DNA from: Virgibacillus proomii
GTDB lineage: Bacteria; Bacillota; Bacilli; Bacillales; Amphibacillaceae
Reading direction: 5' to 3'
Assembly: GCF_900162615.1 (NCBI RefSeq)
Contig: NZ_FUFN01000010.1
Location: 1,370,149 to 1,434,148, forward strand
DNA length: 64,000 bases
In this document: positions 1-7,409 of the stretch, piece after piece
Position numbering within the stretch: the first letter of the stretch is position 1
How the letters are laid out: the number at the start of each line of letters is the position of its first letter
Notes under the pieces: model-generated
Told to the model about the DNA's origin: nothing
Databases searched by the model: none
What the model saw: only the letters and a program-made list of their open reading frames with translations
Made by a program: the position numbers and the translations under genes

Positions 1-145
1 AACTAATCCTGTACCTGTGATCGTAACAAAGGAAAATGTAACATTACGTGATGGAGGTATTTTAGCAGACTTATCTCCAACATTGCTTGACTTATTAGAT
101 GTTGAAAAGCCAGAAGAAATGACAGGTAGTTCATTAATTAAATAA
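1..145 (+). CDS. gpmI: Phosphoglycerate mutase (2,3-BPG-independent), C-terminal end only
   Basis: The reading frame is open from base 2 and ends with TAA at 143-145, giving 47 residues. The ending, with GGILADLSPTLLDLL followed by a GSSLIK terminus, is typical of cofactor-independent phosphoglycerate mutase, the glycolytic enzyme that interconverts 3- and 2-phosphoglycerate. The gene starts outside the window. It lies 26 bases upstream of eno, matching the gpmI-eno gene order of Bacillaceae glycolytic operons, so the two are probably co-transcribed. The catalytic metal-binding residues are not in view. Confidence 0.9.
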   Translation, partial: TNPVPVIVTKENVTLRDGGILADLSPTLLDLLDVEKPEEMTGSSLIK

Positions 146-171
146 ATTGATTGATAAAGGAGACAAATATT

Positions 172-1461
172 ATGCCATATATTACAGATGTTTATGCTCG
201 TGAAGTATTAGATTCTCGCGGAAATCCAACTGTGGAGGTAGAAGTGTTTACAGAATCAGGCGCTTTTGGTTCAGCACTAGTACCAAGCGGTGCTTCAACT
301 GGGGAGTATGAAGCAGTTGAATTACGCGATGGTGATGAAAATCGTTATTTAGGAAAAGGTGTTTTAAAAGCAGTACAAAATGTGAATGAAATTATTGCAC
401 CTGAATTAATTGGCATTGATGTGACACGTCAAAATATTATCGATTCCCTAATGATTGAGCTTGATGGAACAGATAATAAAGGAAAGCTTGGAGCTAATGC
501 TATCCTTGGAGTTTCTATGGCTGTTGCACATGCTGCTGCAAGTTATTTAGAAATGCCGCTTTATAACTATCTCGGAGGATTTAACGCAAAAACATTGCCT
601 ACTCCAATGATGAACATTCTAAATGGTGGAGAGCATGCAGATAACAACGTAGATATTCAAGAATTCATGATCATGCCTGTAGGAGCAGAAACATTTAAAG
701 AAGCATTACGTACCGGAGCAGAAATTTTTCATTCCTTGAAAAAAGTATTAAAGTCAAAAGGATACAATACAGCTGTTGGTGATGAAGGTGGATTTGCACC
801 AAACCTTTCCTCTAACGAAGAGGCATTACAAACAATTGTAGAAGCAATTGAAGCTGCTGGATATAAAACAGGAGAAGAAGTTAAACTTGCAATGGACGTC
901 GCTGCTTCTGAAATGTATGAAAATGGCAAATACAATTTGAAAGGCGAAGGTGTTGTTCGTACTGCTGAAGAAATGGTTGACTGGTATGAAGATATGATTA
1001 ATAAATATCCAATCATTTCTATTGAAGACGGCTTAGACGAAAATGACTGGGAAGGATTTAAACTTCTAACGGAACGCCTTGGCAAAAAGGTTCAACTAGT
1101 TGGAGACGACTTGTTTGTTACAAATACAGCTAAACTATCTAAAGGTATTGAACAAGGTATTGGAAACTCTATTTTAGTAAAAGTAAACCAAATCGGTACA
1201 TTAACAGAAACATTTGAAGCAATCGAAATGGCAAAACGTGCAGGCTATACTGCAGTTATTTCTCATCGTTCTGGTGAAACAGAGGATGCAACCATTGCTG
1301 ATATTGCTGTAGCAACCAATGCAGGCCAAATTAAAACGGGTGCACCTTCACGTACAGACCGTGTAGCTAAGTACAATCAATTACTACGTATTGAAGATGA
1401 ACTAGCTGGCATGGGTGAATACGCTGGAAAAACTGCATTCTATAATCTAAACACAAAATAA
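172..1461 (+). CDS. eno: Enolase (phosphopyruvate hydratase)
   Basis: This 429-residue cytoplasmic enzyme dehydrates 2-phosphoglycerate to phosphoenolpyruvate in glycolysis; the length is normal for Bacillus enolases. The N-terminus MPYITDVYAREVLDSRGNPTV is diagnostic. Other hallmarks are GDEGGFAPN near residue 206, the Mg-binding SIEDGLDENDW, the catalytic Lys in LVKVNQIGT near 340, and SHRSGETEDATIAD near 370. A TTG lies 21 bases upstream in frame, but the AAAGGAG at 156-162 is correctly spaced for the ATG at 172, so that start was chosen. It follows gpmI closely and ends at a terminator-like hairpin, suggesting it is the last gene of the glycolytic operon. Confidence 0.97.
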   Translation: MPYITDVYAREVLDSRGNPTVEVEVFTESGAFGSALVPSGASTGEYEAVELRDGDENRYLGKGVLKAVQNVNEIIAPELIGIDVTRQNIIDSLMIELDGTDNKGKLGANAILGVSMAVAHAAASYLEMPLYNYLGGFNAKTLPTPMMNILNGGEHADNNVDIQEFMIMPVGAETFKEALRTGAEIFHSLKKVLKSKGYNTAVGDEGGFAPNLSSNEEALQTIVEAIEAAGYKTGEEVKLAMDVAASEMYENGKYNLKGEGVVRTAEEMVDWYEDMINKYPIISIEDGLDENDWEGFKLLTERLGKKVQLVGDDLFVTNTAKLSKGIEQGIGNSILVKVNQIGTLTETFEAIEMAKRAGYTAVISHRSGETEDATIADIAVATNAGQIKTGAPSRTDRVAKYNQLLRIEDELAGMGEYAGKTAFYNLNTK

Positions 1462-1511
1462 TAAAGAACAAATCTTGATATGCTCCCCTAAGGTAGACAG
1501 ATTAAAAAGAT

Positions 1512-1542
1512 AAAAAATCTGTTTCCCTTCGGGGATTTTTTT
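1512..1542 (+). terminator. Probable terminator after eno
   Basis: An AAAAAATC arm pairs with GATTTTTT around an inner CCC-TTC-GGG hairpin, ending in a T run. One arm carries an unpaired TGTTT bulge, so the structure is imperfect. Confidence 0.6.
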
Positions 1543-1814
1543 ATGCCTAATGTAAGGCGAGTAAGGTAAAGAATATAAGTTCGAAGGTTCTGTATCATTT
1601 CTAAGGGAACACTTTATGCGTACTTAAAGCAACTCCACAAAGGGGGGATTTTTTCGAAGTAACGGGCTAGAAGAAACAGCCGGATACATATAAATAAAAG
1701 TTGTTTAAGGGTAAACTAGAATAATGTCGACAGGTTAATATATATCTTTATTATGATAGGTGATAGCATAGCAATTAGTGGTTACTTAAATTTTTAATGA
1801 GGGGGTTTTTTCAT

Positions 1815-1907
1815 TTGAATAAGACTAAAAATTGGATGCAAATCTTTAATCCTAGTTGGGGAAGGCACGAATTAAGTTATAACGATGATACAAGAAAAGG
1901 TGATTAG
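1815..1907 (+). CDS. Possible 30-residue peptide upstream of a small membrane protein
   Basis: A TTG codon 8-10 bases after a GAGGGGG ribosome-binding-like sequence opens a 30-residue frame that includes WMQIFNPSWGRHELSY. Its TAG stop directly abuts the ATG at 1908, as in a translationally coupled pair. I recognise no family. The strong Shine-Dalgarno and abutting downstream gene are the only support, so it may be a chance frame. It lies between eno and a repeat-rich stretch. Confidence 0.3.
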   Translation: MNKTKNWMQIFNPSWGRHELSYNDDTRKGD

Positions 1908-2093
1908 ATGAGAGATAAGAGAAAACGTAAAATACATTTCGTAGGATATCTTATTTTCTTGGTTTTACTCTTCTTTTGCTATTTTCTTTTACCTGGAGAA
2001 CAATTTTTAATTTCTCTATGGATATTAATTGGTTTACTTGCAGTGTTTAACATTTATTTGTTTTTTGTACCTTCTGATGATAATAAAATGTGA
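1908..2093 (+). CDS. Small membrane protein, two predicted helices, unknown function
   Basis: The 61-residue product has a strongly basic start (RDKRKRK), a hydrophobic helix at about residues 12-29, a short PGE turn and a second helix at about 33-54. This pattern predicts a small integral membrane protein with a cytoplasmic N-terminus. AAAAGGTG precedes the ATG at suitable spacing, overlapping the end of the 30-residue frame upstream. No catalytic motif is visible and the family is not recognised. No clear terminator follows; the next 700 bases are repeats. Confidence 0.5.
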   Translation: MRDKRKRKIHFVGYLIFLVLLFFCYFLLPGEQFLISLWILIGLLAVFNIYLFFVPSDDNKM

Positions 2094-2112
2094 CTGATAC
2101 GTAATGGAAGAT

Positions 2113-2215
2113 ATCCTGTTGTAAGGTGTGCGTAAGAATCTTACTTCACGAGTTATAGGGAATACAAAGAAGGCTAAGTGGGAGATAACGGCAGCTACAT
2201 CCCGATTCGTTTAGG
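2113..2215 (+). repeat. Degenerate copy of repeat A
   Basis: GTAAGGTGTGCGTAAG, CTAAGTGGGAGATAACGGCA and CCCGATTCGTTT occur in the same order and spacing as in the better copies at 7034-7182 and 27932-28113. The right end with its terminal hairpin is not recognisable, so this is probably an old, truncated copy. Confidence 0.5.
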
Positions 2216-2231
2216 TTGACAGAGAGAGTAG

Positions 2232-2395
2232 GCTTCGATAGCGATACAGCGAGGTTTTTCAAGACAGAGTATGCTTTGATAGCCACATCACGATTTTCCA
2301 AGGAAGGAAAGCTTCGGTAGCAATACATCAGGACTTTTAAAGGAGGACAAGGAAAACTTCAACAGCGACATATCGTGGTCAAGGTTTAGCCTGTG
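2232..2395 (-). repeat. Tandem degenerate units related to repeat C
   Basis: About four diverged units of roughly 38-44 bases start at 2232, 2273, 2311 and 2355. Each has the form GCTTCGATAGCGATACAGCG followed by a TTTTTCAAG-type stretch. The reverse complement (CTTGAAAAA...CGATGTGTCGCTATCGAAG) matches the core of repeat C seen at 29.6, 36.2, 53.7 and 57.0 kb, so these units are in opposite orientation to those. Confidence 0.5.
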
Positions 2396-2850
2396 TTTTA
2401 CTTCTCAATAAGGGATGCAGGAAAAGACTACTGAATGAATACATTATAAGGAGGATCTCTTCTAGCTCACCCTCTTTTCGTTCATCTTTTTACTCGAGTA
2501 TTTTACACCTTCCGATATACAGTATCTTTATTCAACCGTTAGATTATCCATTCGTAACTTTAGGCTGAACTCTTCTTCTGTTAACTAATTTGATAATTGC
2601 TTATCTCCTTTAAATTAATAGAAATCTTACTATTGCATCCTTTTACCATCACAAGGAAAGAAATAGCCTCTTTTACATGAGGATGGAATTTTATAGAAAC
2701 AAAGAGAACGTCTAATTTAAGCAGCATACAGATAAAATATTCCCCATATAAAAGCGGAATTAGAAACGGGTCGTCTTTTGGAAAATGCTTGATTAATGGA
2801 CATGAATATGGCATAGTTACTAATGGATAAACAAAAAATAAACATAAGCG
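2396..2850. other. Intergenic stretch without a recognised feature
   Basis: Frames on the minus strand (for example one of 77 codons at 2581-2814) lack a convincing ribosome binding site and resemble no family I know. The stretch separates the repeat cluster from the TPP riboswitch and probably holds the promoter of the thiamine operon near its end. Confidence 0.4.
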
Positions 2851-2851
2851 T

Positions 2852-2944
2852 TGTAGGGGAACCAGTGTTGCTGGTTGAGATTGTATCCATAAGATACTAG
2901 ACTCTTAGAACCTGATCTGGGTAAAGCCAGCGTAGGGAACATGT
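2852..2944 (+). ncRNA. TPP riboswitch (THI element)
   Basis: The conserved THI-box landmarks are present in order: GGGGAACC, GGTTGAGA, then ACTCTTAGAACCTGATCTGG and GTAAAGCCAGCGTAGGGAAC. This aptamer binds thiamine pyrophosphate and in Firmicutes usually causes premature termination when ligand is abundant. A terminator-like hairpin follows at 2972, and the downstream genes form a thiamine-precursor transport operon, in agreement. Confidence 0.96.
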
Positions 2945-2971
2945 TTTGATTAGCAATAGTTGCATGTGCGA

Positions 2972-3008
2972 AAGCCCTAGGTGTACGAAACCACCTAAGG
3001 CTTTTTTT
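2972..3008 (+). terminator. Riboswitch-controlled terminator
   Basis: AGCC-TAGGTG pairs with CACCTA-GGCT and is followed by a run of Ts. It lies between the TPP aptamer and thiY, so it is the likely expression platform. Confidence 0.8.
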
Positions 3009-3121
3009 ACGTGAGGAAGAAGGAGTCGACGTTTTAGTTTAGCGCAACCAGGCAGGTCGCCAGTGTACGTCCGTTTTCGATTTTATACCTTACATAGCTA
3101 TGTTTGTACAAGGAGGAAATT

Positions 3122-4120
3122 ATGTTGAAGAGACTCATTATTTTTGCCCTTATCACTGCTTTACTTACAGCCTGTAATACAAATGGAGAAGAGAAGAAGA
3201 AAAAAGGTGATCAAGCTAAAGAACTAAAAAAAGTATCTGTAGTTTTGGATTGGACACCAAACACAAACCATACCGGACTATATGTAGCGAAAGAAAAAGG
3301 GTATTTTAAAGATGAAGGACTCGATGTAGAAATTAAGATGCCTGGAGAAGCAGGAGCAGACCAGCTAGTAGCATCAGGAAAAGCAGATTTTGGTGTTAGT
3401 TATCAGGAAGGAATTACAGAGGCACGGGTTCAAGATATTCCGATCATCTCCATTGCAGCAATCATTCAACATAACACATCCGGGTTTGCTTCGTTAAAAG
3501 AAAAAAACATTACGAAGCCAAAAGACTTCGAAGATAAAACATATGGAGGATGGGGTGCTCCTGTAGAAAAAGCGGTACTCAGTTCGTTAATGAAGCAAGA
3601 AGATGCTAATGTGGAAAAAGTAAATATTGTTAATATGGGGGAGACGGACTTTTTTACAGCTGTAAATCGAGATATTGATTTCGCTTGGATTTATTACGGG
3701 TGGACAGGAGTAGAAGCAGAGCTCCGAAATGAAGAATTAAATATGATTTACCTCACAGATTACTCGGAGAAACTAGATTATTACACGCCTGTTTTAGCAA
3801 CAAATGAAGACATGATTAAAAAAGATCCCGAAACCATTAAAAAATTTTTATCGGCAGTAACAAAAGGATATGAACTAGCGATTGACAATCCAGAAGAAGC
3901 CGCAAATATTTTAATCGAAGCAGTTCCTGATCTTGATGAAGAACTGGTAAAAGCAAGTCAAAAATGGCTAGCTGATAAGTATCAAGATGATGCAAAGAGA
4001 TGGGGAGAGCAACAACTGGAAGTTTGGGATAATTACGCATCTTGGATGTATGAAAATAAATTATTAGATAAACCATTAGATAGTGAAAAAGCATTTACCA
4101 ATGAATTTTTACCTAAATAA
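3122..4120 (+). CDS. thiY: Thiamine-precursor (formylaminopyrimidine/HMP) ABC transporter, substrate-binding lipoprotein
   Basis: The 332-residue protein belongs to the NMT1/THI5-like family and would capture a pyrimidine thiamine precursor outside the membrane for ThiX/ThiZ. It has a lipoprotein signal (MLKRLIIFALITALLTAC, lipobox LTAC with the acceptor Cys near residue 18), then VVLDWTPNTNHTGLYVAKEKGYF, a family hallmark. An earlier in-frame TTG-type start exists, but AGGAGG at 3111-3116 fits the ATG at 3122. It is the first gene after the TPP riboswitch and is followed within 33 bases by the rest of the operon. The exact ligand (formylaminopyrimidine or HMP) cannot be read from the sequence. 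Confidence 0.9.
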   Translation: MLKRLIIFALITALLTACNTNGEEKKKKGDQAKELKKVSVVLDWTPNTNHTGLYVAKEKGYFKDEGLDVEIKMPGEAGADQLVASGKADFGVSYQEGITEARVQDIPIISIAAIIQHNTSGFASLKEKNITKPKDFEDKTYGGWGAPVEKAVLSSLMKQEDANVEKVNIVNMGETDFFTAVNRDIDFAWIYYGWTGVEAELRNEELNMIYLTDYSEKLDYYTPVLATNEDMIKKDPETIKKFLSAVTKGYELAIDNPEEAANILIEAVPDLDEELVKASQKWLADKYQDDAKRWGEQQLEVWDNYASWMYENKLLDKPLDSEKAFTNEFLPK

Positions 4121-4153
4121 ATATTAAATTAACTATTCAAAGGAGGAATCGTC

Positions 4154-4444
4154 ATGGCCAATTCCCTTGTGAGCATTCAGATTATCCCAAAAACAAAAAA
4201 TGGGGAAGATGTTATACCTTATGTAGATGAAGCAATTGCAATTATTGATCAAGCTGAAGTCCGTTATCAAGTCAATCCATTGGAAACGACAATGGAGGGT
4301 GAGTTATCCGAGTTATTAACTGTCATTGAAAAAATGAATGAGCGAATGACTGAACTTGGATGCCCAAGTGTAATTTCACAAGTAAAAATATTTTATCAGC
4401 CTACAGGTGCTTCGATGGATAAATTAACGGAGAAGTATCGCTAA
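4154..4444 (+). CDS. Thiamine-binding protein of the MTH1187/YkoF type
   Basis: This 96-residue cytoplasmic protein contains SIQIIPKT near the start, YVDEAIAIIDQAEVRYQVNPLETTMEG in the middle and ISQVKIFYQP near the end. That pattern belongs to the small ferredoxin-like-fold MTH1187/YkoF family (DUF77), whose members bind thiamine or related ligands. GGAGG lies upstream of the ATG. Its TAA overlaps the ATG of the permease gene by one base, so translation is coupled. In the riboswitch operon it probably buffers or delivers the imported pyrimidine or thiamine; this role is inferred from context. Confidence 0.8.
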   Translation: MANSLVSIQIIPKTKNGEDVIPYVDEAIAIIDQAEVRYQVNPLETTMEGELSELLTVIEKMNERMTELGCPSVISQVKIFYQPTGASMDKLTEKYR

Positions 4445-5217
4445 TGAGGAAGAAATTATTAAAGGGATGGCGGCCGGTTTTGGTCCTCATCCTTTTCATG
4501 CTTAGCTGGGAGTTTATCTGTTCTTGGTTTCATGTACCTGAGTGGTTACTTCCTGCACCATCAATTATTTTACAAGAAGCGATTACAGGCTGGTCAGACT
4601 ATGTTCATCATTTAGTCTCGACGATTCAGTTAACGATTGTTGGATTTTTAGTCGGCAGTAGTGTTGGTATTTTGGTTGCTGTTTGTCTCCATCTTATACC
4701 TGGGATGCGCGAGGCCTTTTATCCAATTTTAATTATTTCCCAAAATATTCCAATTATCATCTTGGCACCATTGCTTGTTATTTGGTTCGGATTTGGAATA
4801 TTGCCTAAGATAATTGTTATTATACTAGTTTGCTTTTTTCCTATTACCATTGCTGCTCTTGATGGATTTCGGCAAACAAGTGAGGAATTAAAGCATTATA
4901 TGCAAATGGCAGGTGCAAATAAACAGCAAATTTTCTTGAAGCTGGAGTGGCCATATGCACTGCCCTCATTATTTAGTGGATTAAAAATATCTGCCACGTA
5001 TAGTGTGATGGGAACGGTCATTTCAGAGTGGCTAGGTTCTAGTGAAGGTATCGGATATTACATGACTTTAGCCTCTTCTTCGTTTCGGACAGATCGTGTA
5101 TTTGTAGCTATTTTATTTATCGTCGTATTAAGTTTGTTATTTTTTCTGCTGCTAACGTATTTAGAACAAAAAGTTATTCGTTGGAAGCTGATTGAAGAAG
5201 GAGATCACCATGGGTAA
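4444..5217 (+). CDS. thiX: Thiamine-precursor ABC transporter, permease
   Basis: A 257-residue integral membrane protein of the binding-protein-dependent permease family (SsuC/TauC-like), with about six hydrophobic segments. The EAA-loop region reads QMAGANKQQIFLKLEWPYALPSLFSGLKI near residues 157-185, which contacts the ATPase. It starts at the TAATG overlap with the preceding gene and overlaps the start of thiZ by 8 bases, so the operon is compact. Together with ThiY and ThiZ it forms the importer for a thiamine pyrimidine precursor. Confidence 0.88.
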   Translation: MRKKLLKGWRPVLVLILFMLSWEFICSWFHVPEWLLPAPSIILQEAITGWSDYVHHLVSTIQLTIVGFLVGSSVGILVAVCLHLIPGMREAFYPILIISQNIPIIILAPLLVIWFGFGILPKIIVIILVCFFPITIAALDGFRQTSEELKHYMQMAGANKQQIFLKLEWPYALPSLFSGLKISATYSVMGTVISEWLGSSEGIGYYMTLASSSFRTDRVFVAILFIVVLSLLFFLLLTYLEQKVIRWKLIEEGDHHG

Positions 5218-5947
5218 ATTAGAAATTGAAAGGATTCAAAAATCATATGGCGATAATCAAGTATTAGCCGACATTTCCTTTACCGTCCAAGATGGAGAAT
5301 TTGTCGCTATCCTAGGGCCATCTGGAAGCGGGAAAAGTACATTGTTTCGTCTAATAGGCGGAATTAGTACACCAGATGCCGGTACCATTCGCCTCAATCA
5401 TAAAGATATAACAGGTTTACGCGGCTTTATTAGCTATATGCCACAGGCTAGTTCACTTCTGCCTTGGCGGACGGTCTTAAAAAATGTCATGCTTGGAAAA
5501 GAAATTGTAGATAGTAAAACGAATGAAGAGCAAGCATTAGAAATGATTGCTCGTGCTGGGCTGGCAGGCTATGAGTATGCTTACCCACATCAATTATCAG
5601 GTGGGATGAAACAACGGGTTTCTTTTCTTCGCAGCATGCTTAGCCCACAGCCAATTATTTGCTTAGATGAACCATTTTCGGCACTAGATGAATGGACAAG
5701 ACTGGAAATGCAAAAGTGGTTGTTATCGATATGGGAACAGTATCAGCGTTCGATTTTGTTTGTGACTCATCATATTGAAGAAGCGCTGTTTTTAGCTGAT
5801 CGAATTATCGTTTTGTCAGAAAAACCAGCGCTAGTGAAGAAGGAAGTTTTTATCCCCTTTGAACGACCTCGGTCAGAAGACATTGTATTAAGTAAAGCAT
5901 TTTTAGAGTATAAGAAAATGATTTATCATGAATTGAGGGGATCATAA
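5210..5947 (+). CDS. thiZ: Thiamine-precursor ABC transporter, ATP-binding protein
   Basis: This 245-residue ABC ATPase has Walker A GPSGSGKST near residues 36-44, a Q-loop in YMPQASSLLPWRTV, the signature LSGGMKQR, Walker B IICLDEPFSALDE and the switch His in VTHHIEEA. This matches the SsuB/TauB/ThiZ branch. An upstream in-frame start at 5192 was rejected because GAAGGAG at about 5196-5202 is correctly placed for the ATG at 5210. It energises ThiX at the cytoplasmic membrane face. The TAA overlaps the ATG of the following TatD-type gene. Confidence 0.9.
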   Translation: MGKLEIERIQKSYGDNQVLADISFTVQDGEFVAILGPSGSGKSTLFRLIGGISTPDAGTIRLNHKDITGLRGFISYMPQASSLLPWRTVLKNVMLGKEIVDSKTNEEQALEMIARAGLAGYEYAYPHQLSGGMKQRVSFLRSMLSPQPIICLDEPFSALDEWTRLEMQKWLLSIWEQYQRSILFVTHHIEEALFLADRIIVLSEKPALVKKEVFIPFERPRSEDIVLSKAFLEYKKMIYHELRGS

Positions 5948-6723
5948 TGCAAGGAAAAATTATTGATGCGCATATTCATTTAGACATGTATACGAAGGAC
6001 GAGCAAAATCAAATCTTAATCGACTTGGAGCAAGAAAAAATTACGGCTGTCATCTCTGTATCTAACCATTTAGCTTCATCCATTGCAAATTTGCGGCTAG
6101 CCGAACAATATGAAAAAATTTATCCGGCATTTGGATTTCATCCGGAGCAGGAACTGCCATCTGAAGAGGAACTTGAAGAATTAATCCAGTTTATTCAACA
6201 ATATAAGGATCAAGCAATCGCCATAGGGGAAGTTGGTTTACCTTACTATATGCGCCAGAAAGCAGTAAAAATGAACATAGAGCCCTATTTAGAGCTGCTG
6301 GAAGTCTTTATAAAGCTTAGTAAACAATGGGATAAACCGATTAGCTTACATGCTGTCTATGAGGATGCTGATTTAGTCTGTGACCTGTTGGAAAAGCACT
6401 CTATAGATAAAGCGCATTTTCATTGGTTTAAAGGTAGTTATCAAACGATAGAACGCATGATCCAAAATGGCTACTTTATTTCTATCACTCCTGACATATG
6501 CTATGAAAAAGAGATTCAACAGCTTGTAAAAGAATATCCTCTTACTCATATAATGGTAGAAACAGACGGTCCTTGGCCATTTACTGGACCATTTGCCAAT
6601 CAATTAACCAGTCCTGTTATGATCCATGATACGATTATAAAAATTGCACAAATAAAAAAGCAGTCGATTGCAAATGTATACGAACAGATTTTTACTACAA
6701 CGAAGCAGTTTTTTGCGCTATAA
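5947..6723 (+). CDS. TatD-family metal-dependent hydrolase in the thiamine operon
   Basis: The 258-residue protein keeps the TatD metal-binding set: HIH in IIDAHIHLD near residue 8, Glu in AIGEVGLPY near 95, His in ISLHAVYEDA near 137, His in KAHFHWFKG near 159, and Asp in VETDGPW near 205. TatD proteins are TIM-barrel amidohydrolases, usually 3' nucleases. This one starts at an overlapping TAATG after thiZ, so it is co-transcribed under the TPP riboswitch. Related uptake operons carry a formylaminopyrimidine deformylase (YlmB), so it may process the imported precursor. That function is inference; the TatD fold is well supported. Confidence 0.85.
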   Translation: MQGKIIDAHIHLDMYTKDEQNQILIDLEQEKITAVISVSNHLASSIANLRLAEQYEKIYPAFGFHPEQELPSEEELEELIQFIQQYKDQAIAIGEVGLPYYMRQKAVKMNIEPYLELLEVFIKLSKQWDKPISLHAVYEDADLVCDLLEKHSIDKAHFHWFKGSYQTIERMIQNGYFISITPDICYEKEIQQLVKEYPLTHIMVETDGPWPFTGPFANQLTSPVMIHDTIIKIAQIKKQSIANVYEQIFTTTKQFFAL

Positions 6724-7033
6724 CGCTTATTCCACCTTTGTCTGTCAATATACAGATTAAAATAGATTGTACCCAATTGCTCTACGATTCTTGGTATATA
6801 TTCATTATCATAGCAGGTTATTAGTCATTTAGAACCAAATTTTAACAATGCGTGAATAGGACAATACCGTAGAGAAATATAAATAGAATAAATGTTATTA
6901 TAAGGAAATAGAGCCTTTTTATCCCTCATTTTTGGATAGTAAAGTTCCTACTTCAGATTAATTGTTAGTTGAAAGGGACAAGTGGGGACTACTGTATGTT
7001 AGCGAGAATAAACTCTAGTTATATGAAGTTTAT
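6724..7033. other. Intergenic stretch after the thiamine operon
   Basis: A-T rich sequence with no frame or RNA motif that I recognise. No strong terminator hairpin is visible directly after the TatD-type gene. The right part runs into the repeat A pair. Confidence 0.35.
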
Positions 7034-7182
7034 CCCGCATGTAAGGTGCCGTAAGCCTCCCACTTCAAGAGCCTGAGTTGGTTAAAAAGAGTCTAAGTGG
7101 GAGAGAACGGCACCTAAATGCCCGATTCGTTTAACTAACATTCCGTGTAAAAAGCATTCCACGGAATGAAGTTTCACTTTAT
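7034..7182 (+). repeat. Repeat A copy 2 (IS200/IS605-like non-autonomous element)
   Basis: Flanked on the left by TTTAT (7029-7033) and ending in TTTCACTTTAT. GGTGCCGT pairs with ACGGCACC and CTCCCACTT with AAGTGGGAG, then CCCGATTCGTTT, then a terminal hairpin CATTCCGTG/CACGGAATG. It abuts copy 3 directly and encodes no protein. Confidence 0.7.
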
Positions 7183-7373
7183 CCCGTATGTAACTGGAGT
7201 AAGACCATCACTTGAATGCTACGAGGTGAATCCTAAGAGGATAAGTTGGAAAATCCAACTACAAGTCAAATGCCCGATTCTGTTCAGAGGCCTTTAGGTC
7301 ATACCCTTGCGGTACGGTACTAACAATCAGTGGAATTAAAAGAATATCCCCACTGATTGAAGGTTTATTTTAT
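7183..7373 (+). repeat. Repeat A copy 3, in tandem with copy 2
   Basis: Starts CCCGTATGTAACTGGAGTAAG straight after the TTTAT that ends copy 2. It contains AAATGCCCGATTCTGTTC, GGCCTTTAGGTCATACCCTT and a terminal CAATCAGTGG/CCACTGATTG hairpin, ending in TTTTAT. The last bases are diverged from the usual TTTCACTTTAT end. Confidence 0.65.
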
Positions 7374-7409
7374 TAAACGTATATAAGTAATGGCTAAGGG
7401 TGGGGGAAG

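Noticed and set aside
2581..2814. 77-codon minus-strand frame before the TPP riboswitch
   Set aside because: No ribosome binding site, odd composition and no recognised motif; treated as a chance frame.
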